A stretch of 64,000 nt of DNA from JBBATK01 sp044228685 (GTDB lineage Bacteria; Bacteroidota; Ignavibacteria; Kapaibacteriales; NICIL-2), in NCBI GenBank assembly GCA_044228685.1, contig JBGAUL010000005.1, positions 1-64,000 on the forward strand. The letters are read 5' to 3'. Shown in pieces: positions 26,362 to 35,212 of this stretch; position 1 is the first letter of the stretch, and each line of letters begins with the position of its first letter. A program made the translations under genes and the position numbers. A model generated the notes under the pieces. The model did not search any database and was not told the origin of the DNA. It saw only the letters and a program-made list of their open reading frames with translations.

Positions 26362-27806
26362 AAACGCCAGATCAACGACTCGAACAAGCAATAGAATCAT
26401 TACGCACAGAAAAGACAAGTATTAGTCTCGAAGACATCCAAGCACGTCAGAGTAGCGCCGGCACCTCTCGCGACAGCCAGGATACGTCTATCCCATTCTT
26501 CTCACAATTTTCCTTAGGAACTAAAATCATGACACTTACTGCCCTTGGTCTCAGTACCGCCCTCATCGGCTACCTGAGCCTCTCCCCAGCACCGGCGCCA
26601 AATCCGTCGCCATCACTTGCTCCGCAACCTACAGCCCAAACACAGTCGCTGCAAAGCAGCTCGATGAACAATCACGATGATACACCGCAAGCATCATCAG
26701 CTGCATCGCAACTGTCGACAAAAGATGCGACAAAGACTTTGCAAACTGAGCAGACGCAGAGTACTGAAACGTCAACTGCGTCGAACAAAGAGCTTGGACA
26801 TCGTCTGCCAATCGAGTTAAAAGGACAGTTCCTTGCGCTTAAAGCTGACGCCTTGTCAAAACTTGGTATTGTGACTACGGTATCAGAAGTTTCCACTTTT
26901 CAACACAAAAATCCCACCACAGTAAATGAAATGTTTTACTCCCTCAAAGGTGGCGTTGGATTCCGTAGACACACAGATACTATAGCAACTGATTTTGTTG
27001 AAACAAAGTTCACTCCAGATATTGTCACGGATTTGAATGGAATCCTGCGCTCATTCACAGCTCCGGTACCTCTGCGCCCCTCTACTAGTATGAATCCAAT
27101 AATTCAAAAGATCCTGGATAAAATGAGCGCTGAAGCAGATGAAAAAGGACTCAGATTCTTAGTTGACTATCGACCGTTGAAAGATTCTACGTTGCCCATG
27201 GAAAAGAGAGTCTCGGCGGATCGAGATAAGAACTGGATTGTGGCTCACGTACAATTAAGCTCTGAAGAAAACGAAAGAATGTCAAAAGAATCGCAAGCCA
27301 AAGTCACAGAACGATTCCGCAACAACAACATGATCGGCTTGCGTATTGTCTTAGTACATCATGGAGACATTGATAGCGGTTTCATCTTCTGGTATTCGCC
27401 ATCTAAAGAACTTCTTGCTGCATTACCGGACTACTACAGAACAAAAATCGAAGTCGAGTTAGGTTTAAGAGATGAGTCGGAACAGTTTACTGCTGGTTGC
27501 ACCTATACTATTTCATGTCTGAGTTCAAACGGAGCAATCACCAATACCGGAATTCAACCCAACCCAACGAAAAGCAATGCGCGCATTTTGTTGAGCCTTT
27601 CGGCAGAGCGTCAAATCAAAGCTGAGCTGTACAACATGAATGGACAATTCGTCCGCACACTTGTGGCTGAGCGCACGCTGTCTGCCGGTCAATCGGATCT
27701 CCAAGTCGATCTGCGCGGCGTGGAGCCAGGTATGTACTTGCTTGTGATGCAGAGCGATAAAGGTGAGAAAGTCGTGCAACGATTGATTCGCACCAACGAT
27801 AACTAA
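26358..27806 (+). CDS. Anti-sigma-like membrane protein with C-terminal T9SS sorting domain
   Basis: 482 residues. There is no N-terminal signal peptide: residues 1-55 are a polar cytoplasmic segment, a single hydrophobic span follows (about 56-76, IMTLTALGLSTALIGYLSL), then a Ser/Thr/Gln-rich linker and a large periplasmic domain (about 160-400). This topology, plus the four-base overlap with the sigma gene, fits an anti-sigma factor. Unexpectedly, the C-terminus is a T9SS type-A sorting tail (TGIQPNPTKSNARILLSLSA and LRGVEPGMYLLVMQ). A protein held by a membrane anchor would not normally also be T9SS cargo, so processing is likely, or the tail has another role. It ends at the hairpin at 27841. 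Confidence 0.78.
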   Translation: MKTPDQRLEQAIESLRTEKTSISLEDIQARQSSAGTSRDSQDTSIPFFSQFSLGTKIMTLTALGLSTALIGYLSLSPAPAPNPSPSLAPQPTAQTQSLQSSSMNNHDDTPQASSAASQLSTKDATKTLQTEQTQSTETSTASNKELGHRLPIELKGQFLALKADALSKLGIVTTVSEVSTFQHKNPTTVNEMFYSLKGGVGFRRHTDTIATDFVETKFTPDIVTDLNGILRSFTAPVPLRPSTSMNPIIQKILDKMSAEADEKGLRFLVDYRPLKDSTLPMEKRVSADRDKNWIVAHVQLSSEENERMSKESQAKVTERFRNNNMIGLRIVLVHHGDIDSGFIFWYSPSKELLAALPDYYRTKIEVELGLRDESEQFTAGCTYTISCLSSNGAITNTGIQPNPTKSNARILLSLSAERQIKAELYNMNGQFVRTLVAERTLSAGQSDLQVDLRGVEPGMYLLVMQSDKGEKVVQRLIRTNDN

Positions 27807-27840
27807 GATCAGGCTGTCAGTCGAATAATGAATTTCTAAG

Positions 27841-27870
27841 AAGAGGGATCGTGAGAACGATCCCTCTTTT
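27841..27870 (+). terminator. Rho-independent terminator, possibly bidirectional
   Basis: A perfect 12-bp stem (27841-27852 with 27857-27868), GAGA loop and a short T run, 34 bases after the anti-sigma-like gene. The convergent lipoprotein gene on the minus strand ends just beyond it, and the left flank has some A residues, so it may serve both. Confidence 0.87.
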
Positions 27871-27887
27871 ACTATTTGCTGTGCATT

Positions 27888-28385
27888 CTAGCGGTGAACA
27901 AGCAGTGTTGCCGACTCTAATGATGCTGTATGGAACTTGACGTCCGTGTCACAGCCGAACGTGAGCTTTGAAAATCGGGCTCGAATGTAGCTCGATGTGA
28001 CTTCGAGAATCTCAATGTCCTCGCGATGGTTCAGGGAATCGTATGCGGGATAGTATTGCGATCGATAACAAGGATTAGTGTTGTGTTCGAGTGAGCTGTA
28101 ACGCATTATGTATTTGCCGACTGCAATGTCTTTGTTCCAGTATCCAAAGCTGATGTAGATGGAGTCGTTAACAATGATAGACTTTGTACCATCCCAAATG
28201 CTACTGCTAAGGCGTAGGTTTGTCCCTTCAATCGCGGACTTCTTCCCATTTTCAGAGAATGTGGCGTGGAAATACTGTGCCGGCGGAGTAGCATTATCAT
28301 GAGGTTGAGTGGGATTGGATGAGATGTCAAAACAGGAGTACAAGGTGGCGCACAGGAGCAATGCAAATATGAGCGAGGTTTTCAT
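27888..28385 (-). CDS. Hypothetical lipoprotein
   Basis: 165 residues. Signal sequence with a lipobox (LCATLYSCFD, lipidated Cys near residue 18), so it should be a membrane-anchored lipoprotein. The mature part is beta-rich and about 145 residues long, with a conserved-looking SIIVNDSIYISFGYWNK strand and two further Cys. I do not recognise the family. It is convergent with the anti-sigma-like gene and its start region (28386-28683) is shared with the next plus-strand gene. Confidence 0.72.
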   Translation of the reverse strand: MKTSLIFALLLCATLYSCFDISSNPTQPHDNATPPAQYFHATFSENGKKSAIEGTNLRLSSSIWDGTKSIIVNDSIYISFGYWNKDIAVGKYIMRYSSLEHNTNPCYRSQYYPAYDSLNHREDIEILEVTSSYIRARFSKLTFGCDTDVKFHTASLESATLLVHR

Positions 28386-28683
28386 TGTGTTTTATGCGTG
28401 TGTGAATAAACTTAGCTGTACAAAAGTCCTCCTATCGGAAAAGGTCTAGGCCACGCACTTGTAGAAGAATTGTCAAAAAAAGGTCGCGAGGCTTTGGTCA
28501 GTTGAACCACTCGGTGCTATTCTCCTATAGTCGCAGCACCTGATCGGAGATACATGAGTCTGCAACCATGTCGATCATGACGAAATAGGCGCAAACAGAG
28601 AATTCTCGCTCATCTACGATTCTCCCTTGTCGATTGCCTCGTGTGATGATATTTTGCTAAACATTATTACACCAGGGGACACC

Positions 28684-30123
28684 ATGAAAACACTTGCTAC
28701 GATTTGTCTGACTTTCTTCGTCGGTCTTTGCGCGCTCAGTGCGCAGAATTCAGGAACAGATCTTGGAGCTTCGAATACAATTCAAGCAGCAACCACCAGA
28801 CCACAGATCGTCGTAACAGACATCAACTTTGGTACCGGAGCTGTCGGCCTCCCGGCTCTTGTTTCTCGCACCTTCCGCATCATCAACCGTGGCAACGCAC
28901 CATTGGTAGTCAGCAAGCAATCAGGAGTACAACCGGCATCTATGGCTTCGTCATTTGATATTTCGGATATCACCGGTGCTGAGTTTCCCCTCACTCTCGA
29001 CGATGTGAACAGCGGCTTCAACGTCCGCACCTTTACCATCAAGTTCAATCCTCAACATACAGGCGCTTTTGAGGCAACGATCGTGTTTAGCAGTAGCGCA
29101 ACCGGCGTGGACAGTGTCTGTCGTCTGCGCGGCGTTGGTATCAACCCCGGTATCGGCGTTAACTCTGTTGATTTCGGTCGTCGTCGTATCCGCGACACCT
29201 ACGAGTCCGATGCCGATGGTGGCGCAGCTCAGATCATGATCAACAATACTCTTGGTGGCAAGACATCGACCATCCTCAAGGCTACTGTTAGCGGTAACAC
29301 AAGTGAGTTCGTCTACACCGATCTCGCTGAATTCACGAACATGGTTCTTCAGCCGGCTCAACAAGTAACACGCATTATCAAATTCAAACCACTCACAACC
29401 AAATACGACACCCTACGCATCACCTTCCAAGTGAGCACAGGATCTCCGATTGTGTTTGAGGCCATTGGTACAGGCGTGGTTCCGCACGTGACGACTTCGG
29501 ATCTTGACTTCGGCACCATAGACTTGAACAGCACAACGAAATCAAGTTCACGCAAATTCCAAATCACAAACCTGGACATGTTCACTACTCCGACTTGGGA
29601 GTTTTATGATGATTTGAATATTGATGACCTAACTGTGCTTGGCGCCGGAACAGAGGTAGGCACCGGCGGTCAAAGCACGCCTGGGACGATGGGATTCTCC
29701 TTCGACAAGAATCAGCTCGAACTTCCTCTCGTTATCCCTGCCGGTCAAGTCTCTAAGGATTTTGATGCTTGGTTCCAGCCATCCAAAATCGGAGACTTCA
29801 GCGCTCAAGTTCAGTGGTCATGCGATGCATCTGCAAAGCCAGTTTCAACCTGGAGCGGTCATGCTACCGGCACTCCAAATGCCGTTGAAAACCTGCACAC
29901 CATCGCATTGGTCTACCCAAATCCGGTTTGTCATGAGTTAAAGCTTGGTGCTGACTTAGATGCCGGATATCCCTATGATATCGTTGATTGCTACGGCAAT
30001 GTAGTGTCAAGTGGAACGACCCAAGTAAAGGGTTTGGATGTGAAGCAATTGACTCCTGGACTGTACTGCATTCGAGTGATGCGCGGTGGACGCATTGTTC
30101 AGGCAGAATTTATCAAAGACTAA
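28684..30123 (+). CDS. Secreted choice-of-anchor-D (ASH-like) protein with T9SS tail
   Basis: About 479 residues from the ATG at 28684 (ribosome binding site aggggac upstream); the longer frame from 28627 is not supported. Signal peptide about 1-22. Three ASH/choice-of-anchor-D Ig-like modules follow, recognisable by the repeated pattern LDFG..VG....SRTFRIxNxGNAPL: IVVTDINFGTGAVG with FRIINRGNAPLVV; GVNSVDFGRRRIRDTY; and VTTSDLDFGTIDLNST. The terminus is a T9SS tail (LVYPNPVCHELKLG, LTPGLYCIRVMRGGR). A surface or matrix structural role is likely. The gene has its own promoter region. Confidence 0.87.
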   Translation: MKTLATICLTFFVGLCALSAQNSGTDLGASNTIQAATTRPQIVVTDINFGTGAVGLPALVSRTFRIINRGNAPLVVSKQSGVQPASMASSFDISDITGAEFPLTLDDVNSGFNVRTFTIKFNPQHTGAFEATIVFSSSATGVDSVCRLRGVGINPGIGVNSVDFGRRRIRDTYESDADGGAAQIMINNTLGGKTSTILKATVSGNTSEFVYTDLAEFTNMVLQPAQQVTRIIKFKPLTTKYDTLRITFQVSTGSPIVFEAIGTGVVPHVTTSDLDFGTIDLNSTTKSSSRKFQITNLDMFTTPTWEFYDDLNIDDLTVLGAGTEVGTGGQSTPGTMGFSFDKNQLELPLVIPAGQVSKDFDAWFQPSKIGDFSAQVQWSCDASAKPVSTWSGHATGTPNAVENLHTIALVYPNPVCHELKLGADLDAGYPYDIVDCYGNVVSSGTTQVKGLDVKQLTPGLYCIRVMRGGRIVQAEFIKD

Positions 30124-30165
30124 ATCTTGCGACTTTAGAGAAGATCAAGGTAGTTAGGACGAGAA

Positions 30166-31776
30166 TTATTCTTCATCGATCACCGTTCCGCCGAGGTACG
30201 GTGCTTTGAAGTTGTGCGATCCAAAGGCTGAGAACAATTGATCGCTGGTGAAAATGATTCCCGCAAATCGTCGCTCGTCGAAATTATAGGCAAAGTCAAT
30301 GCGGATAACCGCTGCAGAACCTGAGGTTTTGGTGTTGAATATTCTCAATCCAATTCCGGCAGAGTGACGCATGCGTGTATCAACCAGATTCTGCGCCTGA
30401 TTCCAGACCATGCCACCGTCATAGAATATTGCTCCACCTAAACGCAAGATCCACACGTCGATTTGCGGAAACCAACGTAGTTCTGTGTTGGTAATAAAGC
30501 GGTTTTCGCCGGAGAGTTGATTGAGAGTATAGCCGCGCAAACCGGCGTCGTTGTCGAGAATGAGCTGACGAAAGGCATACCAGTTCCAGGCGGTTTGCTG
30601 ACGAAAACGAGTGGTGAGCATGAGACTGCGGCTGATGTGAAAGTGTCCCTGACCTGAACTTTCCAAGTATGTGTAGCGTCCTTCGCTACCTGCAAAAGCC
30701 GATGAAGCCTCTATTGCCCCAAAAAGATAGAGTGCGCTGTCGGCAAAGAATCCTGATTGTTCCGCGCGAGCTCCAACGTAGTATAGTCGCTCGCCGCCTT
30801 TTTGAGGAAATATGTAGCCGAGTACGGCCTGACCCCAAGCGCCAACCGCGACGTCTTTGGTTTCGTAGCCGTCAACAAGACGAGATTGGACGAATTCTTG
30901 TCGCAAAGAGCCAAGTGAGAACAGCACGCGACCACTATTATCAAAAGCTTGACGGTACTGAGGCGCCAGGCGCTGCACGTCGTCGAGCGATGCCAGAACT
31001 GACCAATAGTAGCGATCCCGATTTCCTGCCGAGCGTGCGAACCAACCGCTAATGCGGCGGGTGTGATAGGGCAGTTGTTGCGGACTCTGACCATCGTTAT
31101 ACAAGAAATCATCACCGTAAGAATTCAGCACATTGAGCGAGAATGCAGAGCGAGTGCTGAGAGTGATGAATGCTTTGTCGAAGCTCAGCGTTTCTATCGT
31201 CCGCAAGCGATTAGACAGAATTTGAGCACTAAACGCAACCGGTGTCCGCAAAACACGACGTGAATTCAGCGTCGCGAAGCCTTGCCAACCAATAGAATTC
31301 TCATTACGATGAAGAGCATAGCCACCCAAAAGAATACCCGAGCCGGCGATGTTTTCCTCGCGAAGAGAGGCGCCATAATTCGTCGCTCCGCCGCCGGTAC
31401 CAAAGAGCAGTTCGCCCATGGTGGACCACTTGTCTTGGGTATTGATGACCACATCCACGCTATCGCGATTCACGTTCTCGATGCGGATGACGACGCGGGT
31501 AAAAAGCTGTGTTCTGCGAAGATTTCGTTCGGTTTCGTCCAGCACTTCATCATCCAGCTCATCTCCTTCGTGGAAGAGCAATTCATCTTCAATGACATAG
31601 TCGCGAGTGACGGTATGCAGGGCGTTAATCGTGCGGGCAGCGAAGAACCAATCCTTCTGCGTACTGTCGAAAACATCCAATTTTTCGAAGTAAATATGTC
31701 GGATGTAGCGCTGCGCTTCACATTTGGAGTTCAGAAGTGCGAGTAGACAGACGATACAGCAAAGAGTGGCTTTCAT
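30166..31776 (-). CDS. BamA/TamA-family outer-membrane protein
   Basis: About 536 residues from the ATG at 31776, which begins the signal peptide (CCIVCLLALLNSKCEAQ). Two short POTRA-like segments follow (VIEDELLFHEGDELDDEVLDE, FTRVVIRIENVNRDSVDVVI), then a C-terminal beta barrel with GYTLNQLSGENRFITNTELRWFP, typical of the surface-antigen family. It probably assembles or translocates outer-membrane proteins or lipids; it is too short to be the main BamA, which usually has five POTRAs. It is divergent from fliW. Confidence 0.83.
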   Translation of the reverse strand: MKATLCCIVCLLALLNSKCEAQRYIRHIYFEKLDVFDSTQKDWFFAARTINALHTVTRDYVIEDELLFHEGDELDDEVLDETERNLRRTQLFTRVVIRIENVNRDSVDVVINTQDKWSTMGELLFGTGGGATNYGASLREENIAGSGILLGGYALHRNENSIGWQGFATLNSRRVLRTPVAFSAQILSNRLRTIETLSFDKAFITLSTRSAFSLNVLNSYGDDFLYNDGQSPQQLPYHTRRISGWFARSAGNRDRYYWSVLASLDDVQRLAPQYRQAFDNSGRVLFSLGSLRQEFVQSRLVDGYETKDVAVGAWGQAVLGYIFPQKGGERLYYVGARAEQSGFFADSALYLFGAIEASSAFAGSEGRYTYLESSGQGHFHISRSLMLTTRFRQQTAWNWYAFRQLILDNDAGLRGYTLNQLSGENRFITNTELRWFPQIDVWILRLGGAIFYDGGMVWNQAQNLVDTRMRHSAGIGLRIFNTKTSGSAAVIRIDFAYNFDERRFAGIIFTSDQLFSAFGSHNFKAPYLGGTVIDEE

Positions 31777-31924
31777 TCCGCGCAAAATCGCAATTGTTTG
31801 TGAATTGTTCGTTAGGAGAAGCACTTCGACAATTTCGAGTACAGTTTTACGCGGCTAGGCCGATACTTGAGCGAAAGTCGACTCCACTCATACAGCACGA
31901 GTGCTGTTTTGGAGTTGTAGGATT

Positions 31925-31942
31925 GTCTCTGACGGCAGAGAC
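31925..31942. promoter_or_regulatory. Hairpin in the fliW leader
   Basis: A perfect 7-bp stem (gtctctg/cagagac) with a 4-base loop, about 72 bases upstream of the fliW start and in the divergent gap with the BamA-like gene. No T tract. It could be a leader structure or an operator; neither is demonstrated. Confidence 0.25.
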
Positions 31943-32013
31943 GCCACAGCCTCAGACAGAGTGGAACAACTCGCTGCAGGTTTAGTATAAATCTGATTTG
32001 GAAAGGATTCACA

Positions 32014-32448
32014 ATGGTGTTGCAAGAGGAACACATGGATGTGAGAATCGTAAAAACAGGACAATTCGGCGACCTCAAAGTAGAGCCGCAACACGTCTTT
32101 CGCTTTGCAGAAGGTGTTTTTGGGTTTGAAGATTTACACGAGTTTGTGTTGATCTCAGACGACGATTCCGCACCACTTCGATGGCTCATTTCGATTGAGC
32201 AACCCGAGATTGGTTTTGCTGTTATCAGCCCTGCCTTTGTTGACGCACAGTATTCAGCCGGACGAGACTACACTGACACAGATCGCTACGCGGTTCTGGT
32301 TATTGTCACGCTCTCCCATCACGGCATGACTGTGAACATGAAGGCACCGGTCATTCTAGACTGCAATGATCAGAGCGGCAAGCAAATCATTCTCTCGTCC
32401 GACAAGTATTTGCCCAATCATCCACTTGGAAAACAAACGAAAGCATAA
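32014..32448 (+). CDS. fliW: Flagellar assembly factor FliW (CsrA antagonist)
   Basis: 144 residues. FliW binds CsrA and also flagellin in other bacteria, releasing CsrA control when flagellin is exported. The family signature is seen as FRFAEGVFGFEDLHEFVLI and LRWLISIEQPEIGFAVISP, with the C-terminal NMKAPVILDCNDQSGKQIIL and a conserved tail DKYLPNH. The ATG at 32014 is preceded by ggaaaggattca, identical to the site upstream of csrA. It is followed after 15 bases by csrA; no flagellin gene is in the window, so its export partner is unknown here. Confidence 0.93.
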   Translation: MVLQEEHMDVRIVKTGQFGDLKVEPQHVFRFAEGVFGFEDLHEFVLISDDDSAPLRWLISIEQPEIGFAVISPAFVDAQYSAGRDYTDTDRYAVLVIVTLSHHGMTVNMKAPVILDCNDQSGKQIILSSDKYLPNHPLGKQTKA

Positions 32449-32460
32449 GGAAAGGATTCA
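32449..32460 (+). promoter_or_regulatory. GGA-rich ribosome binding site of csrA, candidate CsrA site
   Basis: The 12-mer ggaaaggattca occurs here and at 32000-32011, directly before fliW, 2-3 bases from each ATG. Each copy has two GGA motifs, the core that CsrA recognises, so autoregulation is plausible. Not shown to form a hairpin. Confidence 0.4.
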
Positions 32461-32463
32461 TCT

Positions 32464-32793
32464 ATGCTGGTACTATCAAGAAAAATCGGTGAGGTCATCA
32501 CCATCGGAAATTCGATCACCGTTACGATCCTCAGTTTTGACCGCGGTATCGTACGTGTGGGCATCGAAGCTCCGAAAAACATCGCGGTGCACCGACGTGA
32601 GGTGTATGACAAAATCATTGAGATGAACCAACAAGCTGTGAAGTCAGATGCTGCTGCTCTGCAAAGCGCCTTTGGTTCTCTTGATTTATCGGCTGCAATG
32701 ATGCCCTCTTCCGAGAGCATTGGCACGACAGTTAGCATGCGTCATCGCAAGAATGGCTCACGCACGACTGACGATTCTGCCAAGCATGCTTAA
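32464..32793 (+). CDS. csrA: Carbon storage regulator CsrA with extended C-terminus
   Basis: Post-transcriptional regulator binding GGA motifs in mRNA leaders. The first ~60 residues are typical (MLVLSRKIGEVITIG, GIVRVGIEAPKNIAVHRREVYDKI). The protein is 109 residues, about 40-45 longer than usual; the extra tail (about 65-109) is polar, Ser-rich and basic at the end, with no known domain. Start ATG 32464, ribosome binding site ggaaagga. Together with fliW it forms the partner-switch pair; a response regulator follows after 20 bases and may be in the same operon. Confidence 0.93.
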   Translation: MLVLSRKIGEVITIGNSITVTILSFDRGIVRVGIEAPKNIAVHRREVYDKIIEMNQQAVKSDAAALQSAFGSLDLSAAMMPSSESIGTTVSMRHRKNGSRTTDDSAKHA

Positions 32794-32813
32794 TAACTCT
32801 TACTGAAACACTC

Positions 32814-33497
32814 ATGGCCGATACGAACCAGGATCAAGTATCAATTCTCATCGCAGATGATAATACCTGGATGCAACGTATTCTGGCGAAGATTCTTATA
32901 GCCTACGGTTGCAAACCTCTGTTTGCCTCAAATGCCTATGAAACAGTCGCGCTGACGATCGAGCTTCGTCCGCGCGCTGTAATTTTAGACATCGTCATGC
33001 CCGATGTCAATGGTCTTCAAACTCTTCGTCTCCTCAAGACAATCAGCATTACCCGCTCAATCCCTGTGCTCATGATTACTGCCGCAACCGATCCCGACAA
33101 TATCGGTCAGGCTCTGCGTCTTGGCGCTGATGGATTGATACGCAAACCATTTACCCGCGCATCCATTCACGAACGTCTGACCGAAGTACTTGGTCCCGGA
33201 GTTCTTCGTGAAATTGATAGTCCTGCCGGAAAAATCCCCGACGAGCATCTCGACACGCTCATGGAAATGGGTCAGTCGCCACTAGTCACCGATCAGCCTC
33301 GCGCTCGTCAACGTTCTCATCGTTCGCAGTTGAGCATAAAACCGCTCACCGGCGAAGACGATACCGATACATCAATGAAGCAACCTGACTTCAGTATTGT
33401 GAGTCGGCGTAAACGCTCCAATCACTCCACCGCTCCGGGTGAGCGTCCGGATGAAGAAACCATCCGCGAAATTCTGCGTCGCACATCGCGCGACTAA
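32814..33497 (+). CDS. Response regulator with receiver domain and unstructured C-terminal tail
   Basis: 227 residues. Receiver domain about 10-128: acidic pocket IADDN (D15/D16), phospho-acceptor D59 in VILDIVMPDV, and the Lys in LIRKPFT. No DNA-binding or enzymatic output domain is visible. The C-terminal 90 residues are polar, with basic stretches such as SRRKRSNHS and an amphipathic end (EETIREILRRTSRD). It may act through protein contacts with a kinase or with the FliW-CsrA circuit, suggested only by position. Confidence 0.85.
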   Translation: MADTNQDQVSILIADDNTWMQRILAKILIAYGCKPLFASNAYETVALTIELRPRAVILDIVMPDVNGLQTLRLLKTISITRSIPVLMITAATDPDNIGQALRLGADGLIRKPFTRASIHERLTEVLGPGVLREIDSPAGKIPDEHLDTLMEMGQSPLVTDQPRARQRSHRSQLSIKPLTGEDDTDTSMKQPDFSIVSRRKRSNHSTAPGERPDEETIREILRRTSRD

Positions 33498-33568
33498 TCT
33501 CCGCATTGCATCATCACTCCTGCCATGCACGGTCTTTGTAATTTGTACCGTCACTGAAGGAATTGCAC

Positions 33569-34036
33569 ATGATCGATACCGCGGAACAACTCCAACACTT
33601 TTGTCAGCAACATCAATTGGCCGGACGTCGCGTTGTGTTCACCAATGGCTGCTTCGATATTCTGCATGCCGGTCATGTGAGCTACCTAAACGCCGCACGT
33701 GCAATGGGTGATGTATTGGTGGTTGGACTTAATAGCGACGATTCCGTGCGTCGTCTTAAAGGTCCAACACGTCCACTCAACTCCCAAGACGATCGCGCGC
33801 TCGTCCTCGACGCCCTACGCGCCGTCGATGCCGTCTGTATTTTCACCGAAGACACACCGCTCGAACTCATCACTCTGCTGCAACCGGATGTGCTGGTTAA
33901 AGGCGGAGATTACACTGAAGACACTGTGGTTGGCGCCGATGTGGTGCGCGCACGCGGAGGACGTGTCGCACTGGTTGATTTGCTGCCGGGTCGCTCAACA
34001 ACATCCATCATACAAAAAATGAGCTCGCCCTGCTAG
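33569..34036 (+). CDS. rfaE2: D-glycero-beta-D-manno-heptose 1-phosphate adenylyltransferase
   Basis: Transfers AMP from ATP to heptose 1-phosphate to make ADP-heptose for the LPS inner core, in the cytoplasm. About 155 residues. Nucleotidyltransferase HIGH-like motif in FTNGCFDILHAGHVSYL and the C-terminal signature LLPGRSTTSIIQKM. ATG at 33569 with ribosome binding site gaagga; the TTG six bases upstream is less likely. A stand-alone adenylyltransferase fits organisms that split HldE into two proteins. No kinase partner is adjacent. Confidence 0.92.
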   Translation: MIDTAEQLQHFCQQHQLAGRRVVFTNGCFDILHAGHVSYLNAARAMGDVLVVGLNSDDSVRRLKGPTRPLNSQDDRALVLDALRAVDAVCIFTEDTPLELITLLQPDVLVKGGDYTEDTVVGADVVRARGGRVALVDLLPGRSTTSIIQKMSSPC

Positions 34037-34080
34037 GCATTCATCACACTCCCCTTTACACGATCGAAATATTTCACTCC

Positions 34081-34659
34081 ATGGATCTCATCATCGAAGA
34101 CAAGCGTTTTGAGAATGTGCACTTCACTGTGAAAGAGCTTCCGCGTGCGCGCTATGAGAACTGCACTTTTGTCTCTTGCGATTTTGGCGGCATGGATTTA
34201 AGTGAATACGTGTTTGCAGATTGTCGTTTTGAACGCTCCAACTTTGCACTCAGCTTGATCAAAAACTGCGGATTTCGCACTGTTGTTTTTGAACATTGCA
34301 AGCTCATCGGACTCCGCTTCGACTTGCTTAATACCTTTGGACTTGAATTCAGCTTCGACCATTGCATCCTTGATCTCTCAAGCTTCAGCAAACTCAAAAT
34401 CAAAGGCACGCACTTTACACATTGTCAGTTGCACGATGTAGACTTCGGCGAAACTGACCTCAGCTCCGCCCTCATCACCAACTGCGATTGTCAGCGCACC
34501 ACCTTCGAATTCACCAACCTCGAGAAAGCCGATCTTCGTCACACTATCAATCTCGTCATTGATCCAACGAAGAATCGTTTGAAAAAAGCAAAGCTTGGTT
34601 TGTCGGCGCTTCCAGGTTTGGTGCTTGAGTATGGAATATCCATCGACTACGATTGCTAA
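34081..34659 (+). CDS. Pentapeptide-repeat protein
   Basis: 192 residues of A(D/N)LXX-type repeats from about residue 20 to 165 (for example YENCTFVSCDFGGMDLSEYVF, and later LEKADLRHT), which fold as a right-handed quadrilateral beta helix; the C-terminus (LSALPGLVLEYGISID) is a short helical cap. Proteins of this type (Qnr and MfpA) mimic DNA and bind gyrase. The stop codon overlaps the next gene's start (TAATG), and that gene encodes a GyrI-like domain, so a shared role with gyrase or stress is a reasonable guess. Confidence 0.88.
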   Translation: MDLIIEDKRFENVHFTVKELPRARYENCTFVSCDFGGMDLSEYVFADCRFERSNFALSLIKNCGFRTVVFEHCKLIGLRFDLLNTFGLEFSFDHCILDLSSFSKLKIKGTHFTHCQLHDVDFGETDLSSALITNCDCQRTTFEFTNLEKADLRHTINLVIDPTKNRLKKAKLGLSALPGLVLEYGISIDYDC

Positions 34660-35138
34660 TGACCCCTTATATCCTCGAAGCGAGTCCACGTACACTTATT
34701 GCGATGCAGCATCGCATGTCATTGGTTGCGAATACAACTGCGCAGTTGTGGCAGAGTTTTAGAATGCGACGTAGTGAGATAGAGCATGTGATTGGAACGG
34801 ATTTGTATTCCGTTCGCAGTTATGAAGAAGACTACTTCCGTGCCTTTCGTCCGGATCGGGTATTCAGCAAATGGGCAGCGATTGAGGTTGAGAAGGTGGA
34901 TTCGATACCTGAAGGAATGGAGCTGCTGCACTTGCCGGGAGGACTCTACGCGGTGTTCCACTACGTGGGCAATCCTACAGCCGGCACCGCATTCTTCACA
35001 GCAATGTACTCGCAATGGATTCCGCAAGCCGGATTGGAAATCGACACGCGACCGCACTTTGAGATTCTGGGGAGTCAATACAAGAATAACGCAGATGATT
35101 CCGAGGAGGATATCTGGGTTCCAATTCGAGCGCAGTGA
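34659..35138 (+). CDS. GyrI-like small-molecule-binding domain protein
   Basis: 159 residues. Matches the AraC effector-binding/GyrI-like family: LIAMQHRMSLVAN near the start, then a repeated beta-alpha unit with FRAFRPDRVFSKWAAIEVEK and LPGGLYAVFHYVGNPTAGTAFF. Such domains either bind small ligands or inhibit DNA gyrase (as GyrI/SbmC). Its ATG overlaps the pentapeptide-repeat stop (TAATG), so both are made from one message. Convergent with the DUF1501 gene. Confidence 0.88.
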   Translation: MTPYILEASPRTLIAMQHRMSLVANTTAQLWQSFRMRRSEIEHVIGTDLYSVRSYEEDYFRAFRPDRVFSKWAAIEVEKVDSIPEGMELLHLPGGLYAVFHYVGNPTAGTAFFTAMYSQWIPQAGLEIDTRPHFEILGSQYKNNADDSEEDIWVPIRAQ

Positions 35139-35212
35139 ATTAACGAGAAGCGCGCACTTGAGTGCAGTGCCGTCCTTACTGACACCCCAAGCACTTCAAC
35201 TCACATCACTTC

